Source of the DNA: Bacillota bacterium
Lineage (GTDB): Bacteria > Bacillota > Desulfotomaculia > Desulfotomaculales > Ammonificaceae
NCBI GenBank assembly: GCA_040755295.1
Contig: JBFMBK010000011.1
Coordinates: 38,030 to 102,029, forward strand
Direction of reading: 5' to 3'
DNA: 64,000 nt
Under the pieces are notes generated by a model. That model saw only the letters and a list, made by a program, of their open reading frames with translations, had not been told where the DNA came from and searched no databases. Shown piece after piece: positions 41,901 through 52,300 of this stretch. Every line of letters begins with the position of its first letter. Within the stretch, counting starts at the first letter, position 1. The position numbers were made by a program, and so were the translations under genes.

Positions 41901-44579
41901 GTACGTGTTTGAAGCAGAATACTCTTTGCCGTCCTGCACGCGGCCTTGTTTTACAAGCCGCTCCCTGGCGTCGTAGTAATAGTTGACGACCAGGTCTTTC
42001 CGGCCTTTTCCCGATTCTTTCGTAACGGTTATCTTCATCACCGTTCCCGACCGGTCCTGGAACGCCTCGTCGTATTGCACGCCGGTTTCAGCCAATTTTT
42101 CACCCCGGCTGTCACGGTGGCCGACCTTGATCAACCGGTTGGCCTGATCGTATGAGTACTCGACGTAGTTCCGGTTCGGGTTGATCTCCTGAAGCACATT
42201 GTACTGGTCGTCATACTTAATGTTGACCAGGTCGATATTTTGTTTCTTATCCACCGCCCTGGTAAGCTTGCCCAACCCGTCGAAGTAGTAAATAATTTGG
42301 TTTTTGTTCTCATCGGTCACATAGGCAATGTTTTTTGAATCGTCATATTCATACGTTTGTGCGGTCTTGTCCGGGTTGGTTTTTTCAAGCAGCCTGTCTA
42401 CCAAATCATATTTGAATCTCGTAACGTTGCCGTTGCCGTCGGTTTCGCTCGTTATGTTTCCGGTGGCGAAATCGTAACCGGTATGGACCGTAACCACGGA
42501 CTTGTTGCCGTCGGCGTCTTTGCTGGCAACGCTTTTCTTCGTCAGGTAGGCATAACCGTACTCCGGCCCGTACTCAAAGTTTGTGGTCACGTCTTCGGAA
42601 GACGTTTTCCTGGCAGTGGCTGAAAGCACGTTGCCGTAGCCGTCGTACCGGTAGCTTTGCCGGCTCATCAGGCGGCCGTTGGCGTAGATTGCCTCGGAAG
42701 CCACTTCCTTGCCGTCGCGGGTAAGAGCCATTTTCTTCTCGACGGTGGTGTCGGCATTCTGCTTGTACCTGGCGCTTACCAGAAGATTATATCTGAAGTC
42801 GTAGGTGTAAAAGACCTTGCGTTCGGAAGAGGTATACTCGCTGCGTTTGGTGGGGTGGTTTTCGACGATTACGTTGCCGCGCGAGTCATAATCGTAGAGG
42901 TCGACCTTCTCCATGGCGTTGCCGGTTTCGTTAAAAACCCTTTCCCGCACCCGTACCGGCAGCTTGTACCGTTCGTGATAGCCGGTGTCGGTTTGCGCCA
43001 TTAGCCTTTTTCCCGTTACTCTAGTCGTTACGGGAAGGTGCCGCCCGTCGAAGGTATACCCGACGGTCAGGTTCTTACTGTTCAGGGCAAATGTTTCGTA
43101 GCGGTAGTTGTCCGGTACCTGGTCCGCCTTATAGGTCGGGTAGCCGTCCGGCTCGTTGGCGTACCGGTAAGTCAACCGGTTGAGTATACGGTCGCCGTCC
43201 TGGTCGTAACGCTCCCGGACCTTGAAGTATTCCATGCTCCCGCTTTGCCCAATGTTTTTGCGCCCCCGGACATAGCTGTAAATCGTTCGCGCGCCGGTGG
43301 GATACTGGATTTCCACCAGGTTGGCATAGTTGTTGAACGCCGGCGGCTTCCCGCCCGCCATGTCGAACTCGGCGGCGTCAAAGGAATACTGGTATTTGAC
43401 CTCGCGGCCCTCGGCGTCGATGAACCCGGCAAGGTAGTGCTTGCTGGACTGGCCGGGGATCGGACGCTTCATCAGCGTGACCTGTTTCGATCCTGAACTG
43501 ATGACCGTGGCGGTATCGTTGTAGCCGATCTTAACGGTCCGCCCCACGGAATCCTCGACCATGGTCAGCGCCTTGATGCCGGAAACATCCCCGTAGTAAT
43601 AACGGATGGTGTTGCGGTGACTGTCACGCTGGCCGATCAGGAAGCCGTCCGCCGAAAAGAAAAACTCATCGCCGTCTTTAAAGTAAAGGCGGTATGCGGC
43701 GGTTTCATTACCGTAGCTGAAATCGGTGTATCTTGCAAAGAGCAGGTCGGTCAGCTCGTACTTTTCCAAACCGTTGGCGGGATTGAAATCCGCCTTGTAA
43801 ACGGACCCGTCCTGCAGGCGGACAAATACGCTGTCTCCCTCAATATCCAGGTAGGGGAGGTCGATCGCCCAGCCTTCCCCCAGAAGGTACCTGCCGGTTA
43901 AGGCTTTGCTCCTTTCTTGCGCGGCGTTGTAAATGCCCGCGGCAGCGGTAACGGTCCCGCCCGCATCGTAAGAAAGGTACCCGTTGAAAACCCATCGTTC
44001 CTGGTTATACTGCCACTCGGCGAGGACACTATCGCAGTTGGTGTATTCCAGCGCCCCGGTTTTCAGCCAGTAACCGTTCTGGTCAAAAACGTCGTAATAA
44101 GCGACCACCGTCTGCCCGTAACTGATCGGCACCGCTGCGCTCCGGGTTGTTTCGTTGAACAGTTTGGCGTCCCGGTTGCGGTATTCCGCCTGGAGCACAA
44201 GGTCCATACCGTTCCGTCCGGGCAGGTCGAGAATCGTTTGGAGGATGCTCAACTCACCAGTCTCAGTGCTGATGTTTTCATTTATGCCGCAGCTTTCCTT
44301 GCCGAAAGGGGCGTTTAGATTGACGTTGTAAGCCGCCTTCTGTTTATCCTCCCTCAGCACGGACATCAGGTTGGAAACGGTGGTAGGTGCCGTATCCGCC
44401 GCAGCGGGTTTGGTAGCTATAAGCAAAGATAGAAGTATAAGTCCAATGATGAATGCGGAACGGAGACAGAACCACGGATTAACACGGATGGACACGGATG
44501 GGTTATATACTAAATTTCGTTTTATCCCATATTCGTGTCTATCAGTATCTATCTGTGGTTTGTCATTCATCATTTTCAT
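38994..44579 (-). CDS. RHS/YD-repeat secreted protein with variable C-terminal domain
   Basis: About 1861 residues from ATG 44579 (MKMMNDKPQID; ATGA overlap with the upstream GxxExxY stop, GAGG 8 bases before); the frame opens at 44597. A hydrophobic secretion/anchor segment (SAFIIGLILLSLLIATKPAAA) lies near residue 50. Dozens of YD repeats (YDALGRV, YDYLGNQ, YDGLDRL) follow to about residue 1500, then the RHS core-end block (YYYLKARYYDPQIQRFISAD, NPINFIDPSGH). Beyond it is a glycine-rich hydrophobic stretch (GGIIGGIIGG-type) and a unique domain of about 240 residues ending ITSYYQQRW, likely the toxin or effector tip, of no recognised family. DNA turns AT-rich exactly in this last part (38994 to about 39900). 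The codons before the anchor segment derive from an interspersed repeat. Confidence 0.85.
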   Translation of the reverse strand: MKMMNDKPQIDTDRHEYGIKRNLVYNPSVSIRVNPWFCLRSAFIIGLILLSLLIATKPAAADTAPTTVSNLMSVLREDKQKAAYNVNLNAPFGKESCGINENISTETGELSILQTILDLPGRNGMDLVLQAEYRNRDAKLFNETTRSAAVPISYGQTVVAYYDVFDQNGYWLKTGALEYTNCDSVLAEWQYNQERWVFNGYLSYDAGGTVTAAAGIYNAAQERSKALTGRYLLGEGWAIDLPYLDIEGDSVFVRLQDGSVYKADFNPANGLEKYELTDLLFARYTDFSYGNETAAYRLYFKDGDEFFFSADGFLIGQRDSHRNTIRYYYGDVSGIKALTMVEDSVGRTVKIGYNDTATVISSGSKQVTLMKRPIPGQSSKHYLAGFIDAEGREVKYQYSFDAAEFDMAGGKPPAFNNYANLVEIQYPTGARTIYSYVRGRKNIGQSGSMEYFKVRERYDQDGDRILNRLTYRYANEPDGYPTYKADQVPDNYRYETFALNSKNLTVGYTFDGRHLPVTTRVTGKRLMAQTDTGYHERYKLPVRVRERVFNETGNAMEKVDLYDYDSRGNVIVENHPTKRSEYTSSERKVFYTYDFRYNLLVSARYKQNADTTVEKKMALTRDGKEVASEAIYANGRLMSRQSYRYDGYGNVLSATARKTSSEDVTTNFEYGPEYGYAYLTKKSVASKDADGNKSVVTVHTGYDFATGNITSETDGNGNVTRFKYDLVDRLLEKTNPDKTAQTYEYDDSKNIAYVTDENKNQIIYYFDGLGKLTRAVDKKQNIDLVNIKYDDQYNVLQEINPNRNYVEYSYDQANRLIKVGHRDSRGEKLAETGVQYDEAFQDRSGTVMKITVTKESGKGRKDLVVNYYYDARERLVKQGRVQDGKEYSASNTYDYLDNLIEETDYKDNRTKYTLDGLGRLIKRTNALGKSRKYEYDYLGNQVAATDELGNTARVEYDALGRVIVKKAPFEPEKESVIRNYYDAAGNLIRTVDPEGYTTRYRYNECNLLTVTEKVMGAGKSEFTKYEYDAVGKCTKVASGISAIFGPAGAETHFEYDSLGRIIAYTDPSGKKETYRYDAGGNLLALTDRNGKTYDYEYDGLDRLTKKQIVFEGRRETVEYSYDFLGNRTQMKDAGGLTRYEYDSLSRLNKIRQDNGISLAYAYDILDRRVGMTLSRSSDKLMDVKYSYNNLGLLTQVREQGRAVSYRYDAANRLTAAINEVTGVTTDYRYNPGGMLTSLVNQKGGEVLSSYKYSYDRRGNQTRKVDKNGTSRYYYDALSRLKTAVLPDNLTQNYTYDNLGNLTELAENHDGRVKETLYKYNRNSELLLQEETEGDETTRSLFRYDHNGNQTEKNKLIYRDGKLVASQNSNYRFDDWNQLREAVTPDGKRVFYEYNGNGLRTSKDVDGEITNFAYDGGNPILETDESGLPKARNFYGLDLVSRQTADHIYYYLFNGHGDVTQLLDKRGEIVKDYEYDPFGKELNNEPQLVPGKPFATLWRAEVEQLDNPFRYAGEYLDQETGYYYLKARYYDPQIQRFISADSLAKNPSWKQHAYAYCGYNPINFIDPSGHISIGTIVGGIIGGIIGGTIGGPAGGVIGGIVGALTGAGVSAAASSSGSGGSSGNRSGSISIASTTRSPYSFAAFNMGRHYRDAKNYYGAYKDFRGAVDKLIEAIIASPNGVAATRPAQREFWTRIADGFNKIDWKISEILVREALSDWPRSFKWGNSTWQAQEVALDPTFLAFHNRICEKYLSKREGPILPDTVDKNLFFPQSGNPDLWFGLHLITETHINATRDNKTRMWTVNYKLMDEFDFTELINPLKKVGIGIIGWTGNDLGYISTACGVLHSVPVEIDITSYYQQRW
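44469..44561. repeat. Hairpin repeat, family C, copy 1 (inside the RHS 5' coding part)
   Basis: ACCACGGATTAACACGGATG at the left and GTCTATCAGTATCTATCTGTGGTT at the right are imperfect inverted complements. The copy lies within the first ~40 codons of the RHS gene and is translated on the minus strand as ...DTDRHEY ... SIRVNPW. Copies also at 44968, 46214 and 52771. Confidence 0.75.
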
Positions 44580-44959
44580 AAAACAATCCTCTTCCATTCG
44601 AGCCTAGCGCGTTTAAAGTTTAGAATTAGACCTACTTTAAGACCCGTGATCTTGAGATAGTTGAGAACCTGGCCAATGTCGTGGTCGGTGATTTGCTCGA
44701 TCACCTTCGCATCCACAACGATTCGATCGAAGACGATCAGGTCAGGAACATATTCGCCAACCTTGACGCTCTTATAGACCACGTCAAAACGCGCCTGCTG
44801 TCGATAGGGGATGTTCTGTATATCGAATTCTACGACCAAAGCGTTTTCATATGGTTTTTCCAGCAGACCGTGTCCCAGGATGTTCAATACCTCTATTGCA
44901 CAGCCGATGATCTGCTGCGTTTCTTGCTCAAGCAGCAATCTGTGTTTATTTATGCTCAT
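44576..44959 (-). CDS. GxxExxY family protein
   Basis: 127 residues. Contains the family motif GLLEKPYE (G-x-x-E-x-x-Y) followed by YVPDLIVFDRIVVDAKVIEQITDHDIGQVLNYLKITG, a PD-(D/E)xK-like nuclease-fold pattern (D, then D-x-K), and ends LILNFKRARLEWKRIVL. Function unknown; the fold suggests a nuclease. ATG 44959 follows AAAGGAT; the frame extends to 45004 through repeat sequence but that start has no site. It is bracketed by two family C hairpin repeats and its stop overlaps the RHS start, so it looks like a small mobile passenger inserted upstream of the RHS gene. Confidence 0.88.
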   Translation of the reverse strand: MSINKHRLLLEQETQQIIGCAIEVLNILGHGLLEKPYENALVVEFDIQNIPYRQQARFDVVYKSVKVGEYVPDLIVFDRIVVDAKVIEQITDHDIGQVLNYLKITGLKVGLILNFKRARLEWKRIVL

Positions 44960-44967
44960 ATCCTTTA

Positions 44968-45102
44968 AACCACGGATTAACACGGATGGACTTGGATAAG
45001 CCATAATATCTTAAGTGCATGACTCCATATTGTAGATTCAGACCTTAAACCCGTATAAATATCTTTTCTTAATCCGTGTTTATCAGTGTCCATCCGTGGT
45101 TC
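44968..45102. repeat. Hairpin repeat, family C, copy 2 (upstream of GxxExxY)
   Basis: ACCACGGATTAACACGGATGG at 44969-44989 and AATCCGTGTTTATCAGTGTC ... CCGTGGTT at 45071-45101 are inverted arms, about 80 bases apart. It lies directly upstream of the GxxExxY gene and downstream of the 331-residue gene. Confidence 0.75.
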
Positions 45103-45116
45103 TGCCCCGCTTTTCA

Positions 45117-46112
45117 TCATTTCTTCGGGTATGCTGCCAATATCTCTTCCCAGCTCATTCCCGTCTTTTTCTTGGCCAAGACATCCTCCGGACTTGTATT
45201 GTTGGCCTTTGCCAGTCTGAAAGCGTTTTGCACATCCCACGGGCTATATCCCTGATTTAGGTATGATTCCATCTGTACATCTGTCAGGCCCAACCCGGCT
45301 TTAATTTTGGCTGCGTCATCCCGCTTGCGTTCTTCCGCGTCACGGTTTCCGGCCGCAACAAGGGCGGCAAACCCTTTATCACCGATATTTTTATCTAACC
45401 CGGGCACGGAAAGGTTGGCCTTTTGGTGAAAGGCCCGCCCCCTGTATCCCAAGGCGTTGGCGACTTCATCCCAGGTCTTGTCGGGTGTTTTTCGTTTTAA
45501 AACGTCTTCCAGAGGGAGGTCCTTGGCCTTGGCGATACTGTCGGCTTGAATAATGTCGTCGGGCGAGTAGCCCTGGCCAAGCAGCCGGTGCAGCTCGTCT
45601 TTACCCAGCACCTTGTATTTCTTGTATTCCTTGGTGATGTTGCAACCGGCAAGGATTGCGTCCCAGTCGCCGCCTTTTGCCCGCTGCGTCAAAAGTTCTT
45701 CGATTCTACCGGTCGGCAATCCGTCACTGACAAGATAATCGTACGCAACATAAAGGTCTGAGGAATCGTATTCCGGTATGAGATGAAACAACTGTTTCTC
45801 GGCCCGTATTCCTTCAACCAGGTCTAGTAGCTGCTTATACACCATAATGTTTTTTATCAGTTTGTCCTCGTCACCGACCGCTTTATAAAGGCGCACGACC
45901 GTCTTGCGGTCGATCCCGGACAGATGTGAAAGCTGTATTATTTTCGGGTCATTGGCGCTGATAGGGTTGAGGAGATGCTGCACCGCGTATACCGCAAATC
46001 CGGTGCAGCAAAGAAAGAGCAGAAAGACTGTCAGTGCCACCGGCCACTTTTTTAAGGAAACGAAACACAGATTAACACGAATTAACTCGGATAGTTTCTT
46101 GAAAATATTCAT
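45117..46112 (-). CDS. Membrane-anchored helical-repeat protein, function unknown
   Basis: 331 residues. One hydrophobic segment (WPVALTVFLLFLCCTGFAVYAV, about residues 23-44), so anchored or secreted. Two copies of an approximately 55-residue repeat are visible: ELHRLLGQGYSPDDIIQADSIAKA... and QMESYLNQGYSPWDVQNAFRLAKA..., each with a P/S-x-E-D-V-L segment and ending W-(D/E)-E-(V/I). No family recognised. ATG 46112 overlaps the stop of a decayed GxxExxY copy (ATGA). The first 20 residues (ELIRVNLCFVS) are encoded by a family C repeat fragment, the same situation as in the RHS gene. Confidence 0.7.
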   Translation of the reverse strand: MNIFKKLSELIRVNLCFVSLKKWPVALTVFLLFLCCTGFAVYAVQHLLNPISANDPKIIQLSHLSGIDRKTVVRLYKAVGDEDKLIKNIMVYKQLLDLVEGIRAEKQLFHLIPEYDSSDLYVAYDYLVSDGLPTGRIEELLTQRAKGGDWDAILAGCNITKEYKKYKVLGKDELHRLLGQGYSPDDIIQADSIAKAKDLPLEDVLKRKTPDKTWDEVANALGYRGRAFHQKANLSVPGLDKNIGDKGFAALVAAGNRDAEERKRDDAAKIKAGLGLTDVQMESYLNQGYSPWDVQNAFRLAKANNTSPEDVLAKKKTGMSWEEILAAYPKK

Positions 46113-46205
46113 AATGCAACTCTCTTCCGTTCGAGCTTGGCTTCGTTTGAAGTTCAGAATTAAACTGACACTAAAACCTATGATTTTAAAAACGGTTCAT
46201 CGGTT
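46109..46205 (-). pseudogene. C-terminal remnant of a second GxxExxY gene
   Basis: The minus strand encodes LKIIGFSVSLILNFKR, then after a one-base shift AKLERKRVAL and a TGA at 46111-46109. This matches the end of the intact copy (LKITGLKVGLILNFKRARLEWKRIVL). Everything upstream of about residue 100 of the family is gone and a family C hairpin adjoins it. Its stop overlaps the ATG of the 331-residue gene. Confidence 0.7.
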
Positions 46206-46213
46206 GGGAGAAT

Positions 46214-46309
46214 GAACCACGGATTAACACAGATGCACACTGATAAGGGTATAAGCTCTCAATTTATTTATTTTCTTAATCCGTGTCTATCAGTGTCCAT
46301 CCGTGGTTC
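46214..46309. repeat. Hairpin repeat, family C, copy 3
   Basis: GAACCACGGATTAACACAGAT and its near-complement ATCCGTGTCTATCAGTGTCC ... CCGTGGTTC lie 50 bases apart, and a further stub CATCCGTGGTTCTTATTC follows at 46321. It lies between the GxxExxY remnant and the end of the giant secreted protein gene. Confidence 0.75.
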
Positions 46310-46369
46310 TATCCCTCGTTCATCCGTGGTTCTTATTCATCATTCATCACTCATCATTCCGCATTGTCT

Positions 46370-49300
46370 TTACTGCATTTCCTCTACGCTTACGAACTGG
46401 ATCAGGTAGTAGTTGAGATATTCGTTTACCTGTGTGACACCCGGAGTTGCACTACCTATCACGAGTTTGTAGAAGATGGGCCCCTTGTTGTACTGCCGCT
46501 GGCTCAGCCAGCTCATGAAGTCTTCCACTTCCGATTTGGTCAAGCCCTGATACTGTTTGACCGTTCCATCGGTAAGGGTGACCTTTAAGACAAGGTTGGC
46601 GCTCACGAATTCAGTTCCGACGTAGTCAACATCGACTTCGCTGGTATACCCCTCGGTCGAGGCGTCCTGCACCTTCTGCACATATATCACGGAGAAGTTG
46701 TCGGCCGGCAGGAGCATGTTAAGGAAGTCCTCGGGAACCGATCTGAGCGCGGTCGCCGTCATCCCCTGCTGGGTAAGGGTAATCCAGTTGGTTTCGAGAT
46801 CGTTGAACAGCCCCGCGTCGACCGTTACCCACTGACCGTTTTTATAGGACTTGCAGCTTATACCGTCGGTCGTGATGAAATAGTAGGTCTCGCCGTCCCT
46901 CGGATACAGTTCCACCGTGTAAATCCGCTTAATCTGCCGCCAGCCTAAGGCGTTGAAGTCCTGCTGCTTCTTGGCGTACAGGGGCTTCTGCAGCGGTGTC
47001 TCTTCCAGCCCGCCGCTGTTCAGGCTTCCCTGCATGGAAACCACTATGCTCTTGATGGATGGGGTGGTGTACGGGTCGACCGAGGCGAAGTATACGGCGA
47101 TGTCAAGGCTGTAAATTTCTTTATCGTCAACGTAAAGTTTATTGAAATCATCCGCCGTCAGGGAATTGATCTCATTCGCCGTTATACCCTCGTCCTGGAA
47201 TTGCTGCACTGTCGGAATCGAGTCGGTAACAAGCTCCCACTTACCGGATTTGTAAGTGTGCCAGGAGCCTTTTCCGTCGAAGGACAAGAGATAGCGATCC
47301 AAGCCCTGAACATCGCTGTGGTAGTATGTAGAAAGACCCCCGGTTGTTACATAAGCCATCCTGGCGCCGGCGCTGTCCATCACGAAGGGATAGTTGGCCA
47401 CGGCATCCGCGGGCGTGATGTCCGCGGCGGAATCGGTGTTGACGTCGTACAACTGGTATTCGTAATTCGGACCAAGGACAGCCAGTTCGTTATCGTCCGT
47501 AACCCTGACAACGTTGGTTGCCGTGACGTCCAGTTTCCTGACGGACCTGGCGGATACCCGGTAGCAAAACAGGCCGTCGTCGGTTTTGAAGAATACCAGC
47601 GACCCGTCGGCGTTTGTCCAGAGCCCGGTGATGTTTTTGGCGGCGGTGGTTAAGGCGCTGGACTTCCAACCGGACGGGGTCGGGATAAGCTTGGATAGTT
47701 GAGTGGTGTTGCTGAAGAACGCCAAGTTGCCGGTTCTGGGAACGTCGAGATAGCTAAACGGACCGGCTGCAAGGTTCTGAGCGGGCGGCGCCGCTGTCGG
47801 TGCTAACCGGTGGAGATAATTAGTGTCGGACCTATAATAGAATATTGTTCCGTCATCCTGAAAGGCAAAAACACCGACCGACGCGGAAACCGTGGTTGTG
47901 CTGTTCGCCGCCCGGTCGTACAGGTACAAGTTGCTGTAGCAGTCTTTAAAGGCGACTTTGGCGCCCGAATAGTTTGGCTTGATGTCGCCGGGAACGATGC
48001 TTGAAATCAATGTATTCGAACCGGTCAGGAGGTTCAGCAGGTACAATTTGTTCCCGTCCTGAGGGTTTTTGTAAAAGAGGGAGTTGCCGTCGCCGGACAT
48101 GGCCATGACGGCGGGAGAGACACCGGACAGCAAGAGCCGTTCCGCCACCAACGCGTTCAACTGGCCGGAACTGTCAATATATGAGGAGTTGATGGTTATC
48201 CCTCTGATCTTGCCGCTTGGCAGCAGGGCGGGAGTCCCCGGAGCTGCCCCGTTGATGCTCAGGGTGATGTCGTAAAGTAACGGAGAAACCATCGCGTCGC
48301 TGCTGGAGAGAGTTACCCTATACTGCAGTCGCGCGTTGTTCAGATCCGTGGCTGCCGTGATGCCGGAGATCGTGCCGCCGTTAACGGCGGTCTGCCATGA
48401 GCCGTAGGTCGTTCCGCCGTCCGTCGAAAGCTTCGTCTCTACCTTTGCGGTACCTACGACCCGGCCTCCCACGGCCGCGTCGGCTTTATTCCAACTGATT
48501 ATCGAGCCGGCAACGGCGCTCCCTGAGGATATGTCCATCACGGGCGAGGTGTACGAGCCTTGTATGCTGTTGCCGATCGTTACATCGTCGAGGCTTGGTG
48601 AAGAATTCTGGTCCGACGTTGATAGGTTCGCCCGCCATTGGACACGGTAGTTGCTCAGGTTCGTGCCGTCCGGGATGATAACTTCACCGCTGTTCCTGGC
48701 GACCCAGTCGCTCCAGATAGCCCCGCCGTCCGATGAGGTTCTTGCCTCCACCGAAACCGCGGTGTTCGCCGGCGTGGTCTTCGAGTAGCTGATCTTGAAG
48801 TTGTCGGCCACCCACGTGCCGGATACGTCCTGAATAGTGTGGGTGTAGGTGCCGGAAGAGGTATAGACGAAGTTATCCCCGATGAATTTATCCACCGACA
48901 TCGAGCCGTACCAATAATCTGTGTATGGCTCACCAACAGTTACCCAAAGCGGGTTGCCATAGTCTCTTACCGACGACCAATTAACCCATGCGGAAGTGGC
49001 ATGTGTTACCGACTCGTCGGCGTTTTTCAAAATGAGCTTGAATTGCGTCCCGTTTGTTTCAAGAACAATAACATAATCGGTATTGAGCGACCCTGCAAAA
49101 GCATCTGATGTGGTGGTTGTCCAGATACTGTTATTCCAGTAATACCACGATCCAGTGCTATTGTCCATATAGGCAAACCGAAATATGCCCGTGTCGGATT
49201 GCCAAACTATAAGCCTCCTTAGGTTGTTAAAATTATTGAACGTGTCACATACAGGCGAAGTAGGATTCTGAACAACCCCCAAGAAGTAGAACGCACCGGT

Positions 49301-52300
49301 TGCGTTAACACTGGTACATTTTCCTTTAACCTTGACCGTCTGGGCTATAGACTTATTCAAATTCTTATTAAACACAAGCATTCCGGCGCCCGTTACCGCC
49401 GTCCCCGCGTTAACCGTCAATCTGCCCGCGCCGTCTCGGGTGACGCTACCCGAACCTGCAATGGAAGTATTGAAGTAATTTGTGTCAGGTGGAGCGCCGC
49501 TGGCGCCCGTGAACTCATCGGTAAACGATCCTCTAACCAGCTTCACCGCGTCACTGACCGCTTCGGTATTGCTGTGCGTCCCGTTAAAGTCGGTTGTTGA
49601 AGTTGTAGTGCTGGGCGTGCCGTTGCTGATGGTTACGTCATCGAGGCTTGGTGAAACACTCGGATCTGACGTTGATAGGTTCGCCTGCCACTGAACGCGG
49701 TAATTACTCAAGTTCGTGTTGTTGGGCACTAACAAATCGCCGCTGTTTTTCGCGGACCAATTTCCCCAGGTGGTACCGCCGTCGGAAGATGTCTTTACCT
49801 CTACCGAAACTGAGGTGTTTGCCGGCGTGGTCTTCGCGTAGGTGATCTTGAAATTATCGGCTATAGATGCGGCAAATACGTCTTGAGCGGAATGGGTGTA
49901 ACACCCAGGTCCCCTGGACGAAACAAGCGTATCATTAAAATTACAGAGTAATAGCGTACCTTCATCATTTGCCGGGGCACTCGTTGCCATCAGGTGCGCC
50001 TCCGCCCAGGCGTTATTTACGGTTGTGCCAACGCTTTCCAGGACGGTGATGTCTTCGAGTTTTACGGCGTCGAGTACGCCGTTTGCTTCATAGCTTGCTA
50101 CATTGCTGCAACCAACGTAAAGCCGTGTCGGGGCTATCGGCAGGTTGGTGTCCATGTTGCTAACATAAACGATAGGATTAGTGCCAATCTTATACCAAAG
50201 TTGCATCCCTGCGGGGAGGTCATTGTGGGCGCTACTTAACTGCGCCGCGCCGAAAGCAACAATATCACCGGCAGAGTAAGAAATTGCCACTGTCTCTAAA
50301 TTGACGTTAGTTCCGCTGTACCATTTTCGGAGCCTTAATTTGTCCGTCGAAGGCTCATACTCAATAGTAACCCGGTTATTGGCATCATAATAAAGCTCCG
50401 CTAGCACAAGGGCGTTTGTCCGAGCTATTGTACTCGCCTGATCGGTCTTCCAAAAGCCAGAGATAAACCACTCATTGGGGAGGGGGTTGTTTAAGGTGTA
50501 ATAAAGGCTGTCGGCGTTGCGGGTGCCGCCGCCGATGTGCCAGGGTGTAGCGTAGGCTTTTTGTTCGATTTGGAGTCCATCAGCATAAAAAGTAGCAGCC
50601 TGAACACTACCAGTAGTTACTACCATTAATTGCGTTCTAGCACCAGTCGATCCAAATGTCCGCGTAACACTAACGCGTTGCCAGGAGCCAGTTAGTGTTA
50701 TAGGCGCACTAGCGGTATATCCTACAAGTGCCTCCCCCGAAGTTATTTCTCTCAGTCCCAGGAATATGGTACCGGTTCCTTTGAGCCAGACACTTGCGGT
50801 ATAGGTTTGTGACGCAGTTACGAGATTACTGGTGGTACGGAATCCCTCCTGTAATCCATATCCTGGCGTCTCTACCTTCAGACTGGCCGTGCCATGCCAG
50901 GAATTCGCTGTATCACGGGTTCGGGTAGATGCACTGTATATAAGAAACCCCGTCGTATCCGTCTCTACGTCACTCTGATTCACCGTCATTCGATTCGTTG
51001 TTCCTTCCACTGAATGATACCCGTTCGAGAACTTCCCCGCCTCGTAAGACGGATTCCCCGAAGCGACTTCCGTGCCGTCGCTCTTGTACTTAACCGAAGC
51101 GCGTGAAAAAGTTGAGGCAGGAGCAGCAGGCAACTTTACCGCGTCGTTGTCAGCTACAGTATTAACATGCGTCCCGTTGAAGTCAGCGGTTGTCGTAGCG
51201 GTATTTGAATACCCAATGACACCTTGCAATCTCAGCGTCCCGCTACTGTCCGCATAGACATCATCTGCCGTTCCTGTTTGGAAATCGGCCTGGCTGGTGT
51301 CCGTCTTGGTGTAAAACGCTTGGCTTTGGGAACCGAGGACCGTCGGGGTTGCATCATAATTGTTTACCCCGTTTGGCTTAAAGCGTAATTGTCCGTTAAC
51401 CAGTTGAGTTTGCGAATTAACTAACTTTGAAAGGTCATAATTATACGCGGGTGAGTAGATGGAGGAAATTTCATCGTAATACCAGGTTGAGCTATCGTTC
51501 GTATGCACCCACAGGTTTTTCGCCTGAACCATGGCCGGGCTCGTTGTTTTGGTTAGGTCCAGCGTCACTTTATTCCATTTACCGCTCTGCAAGTCCGAAC
51601 CCACTTTAAAGACTCCGTCTCCGTCCCGGTCGCTGAGAATCTTACAATCGGCTCCGGCTGTATTATCTCTTGTCCAGAATTCTACCCATTTTGCGCCAGG
51701 CCCCGGTTTCACCCAAAGCCGGACCTGAGAATACTGGGTGATGTCAAAAGGATCGGAGGTGGAAAGGTTGTAATAAACCCAGTTTTGGGTGGTATTGTCC
51801 CCCGCCGCAGCCTTTACGGCATAGTTCCCGCCCACCTTGTCCTGGGTCAGGGATACCGTACCGGGACTCAATCCGGTTATGTTGGTAGTGCTTTCTAAGG
51901 GATCATTTAAAGGGAGGTTTTGTTTTACGTCCTGCCCGGTCTGGGGAGGACCGAACGCCTGGATCTCTACCCAGCGGTTCTGGTTGTCTTTATCCGAACC
52001 ATTAATCCAGTCCCTAATGTAGCAGACCCTGGCAGGGTTGAAGGTGATGGTCTTACCTTGTTCGCTTTCCTTATATTCTCCGCTGGATGCCGAGTCGAAA
52101 ACAGTGGTCCAGTTGGCGCCGTCTTCCGATATCTCGGTCTTTGTATTGTGGCAGGTCCTGCCGTCGGCCCAATAGTGCCATATCTTTATCTTGTCAAGGG
52201 TGTAAACGCTTTTCAAATAGACGGTCAGCGAAACGGGAGAGCCGCCGGCGCCGTTGTCTGTGATATACGCCGATGAATACTTATTGCCGTCAGTTACAAT

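Noticed and set aside
40122..44318. Series of plus-strand frames of 88-162 codons across the RHS gene
   Set aside because: They are periodic shadows of the YD repeats; none has a ribosome site or family motif.
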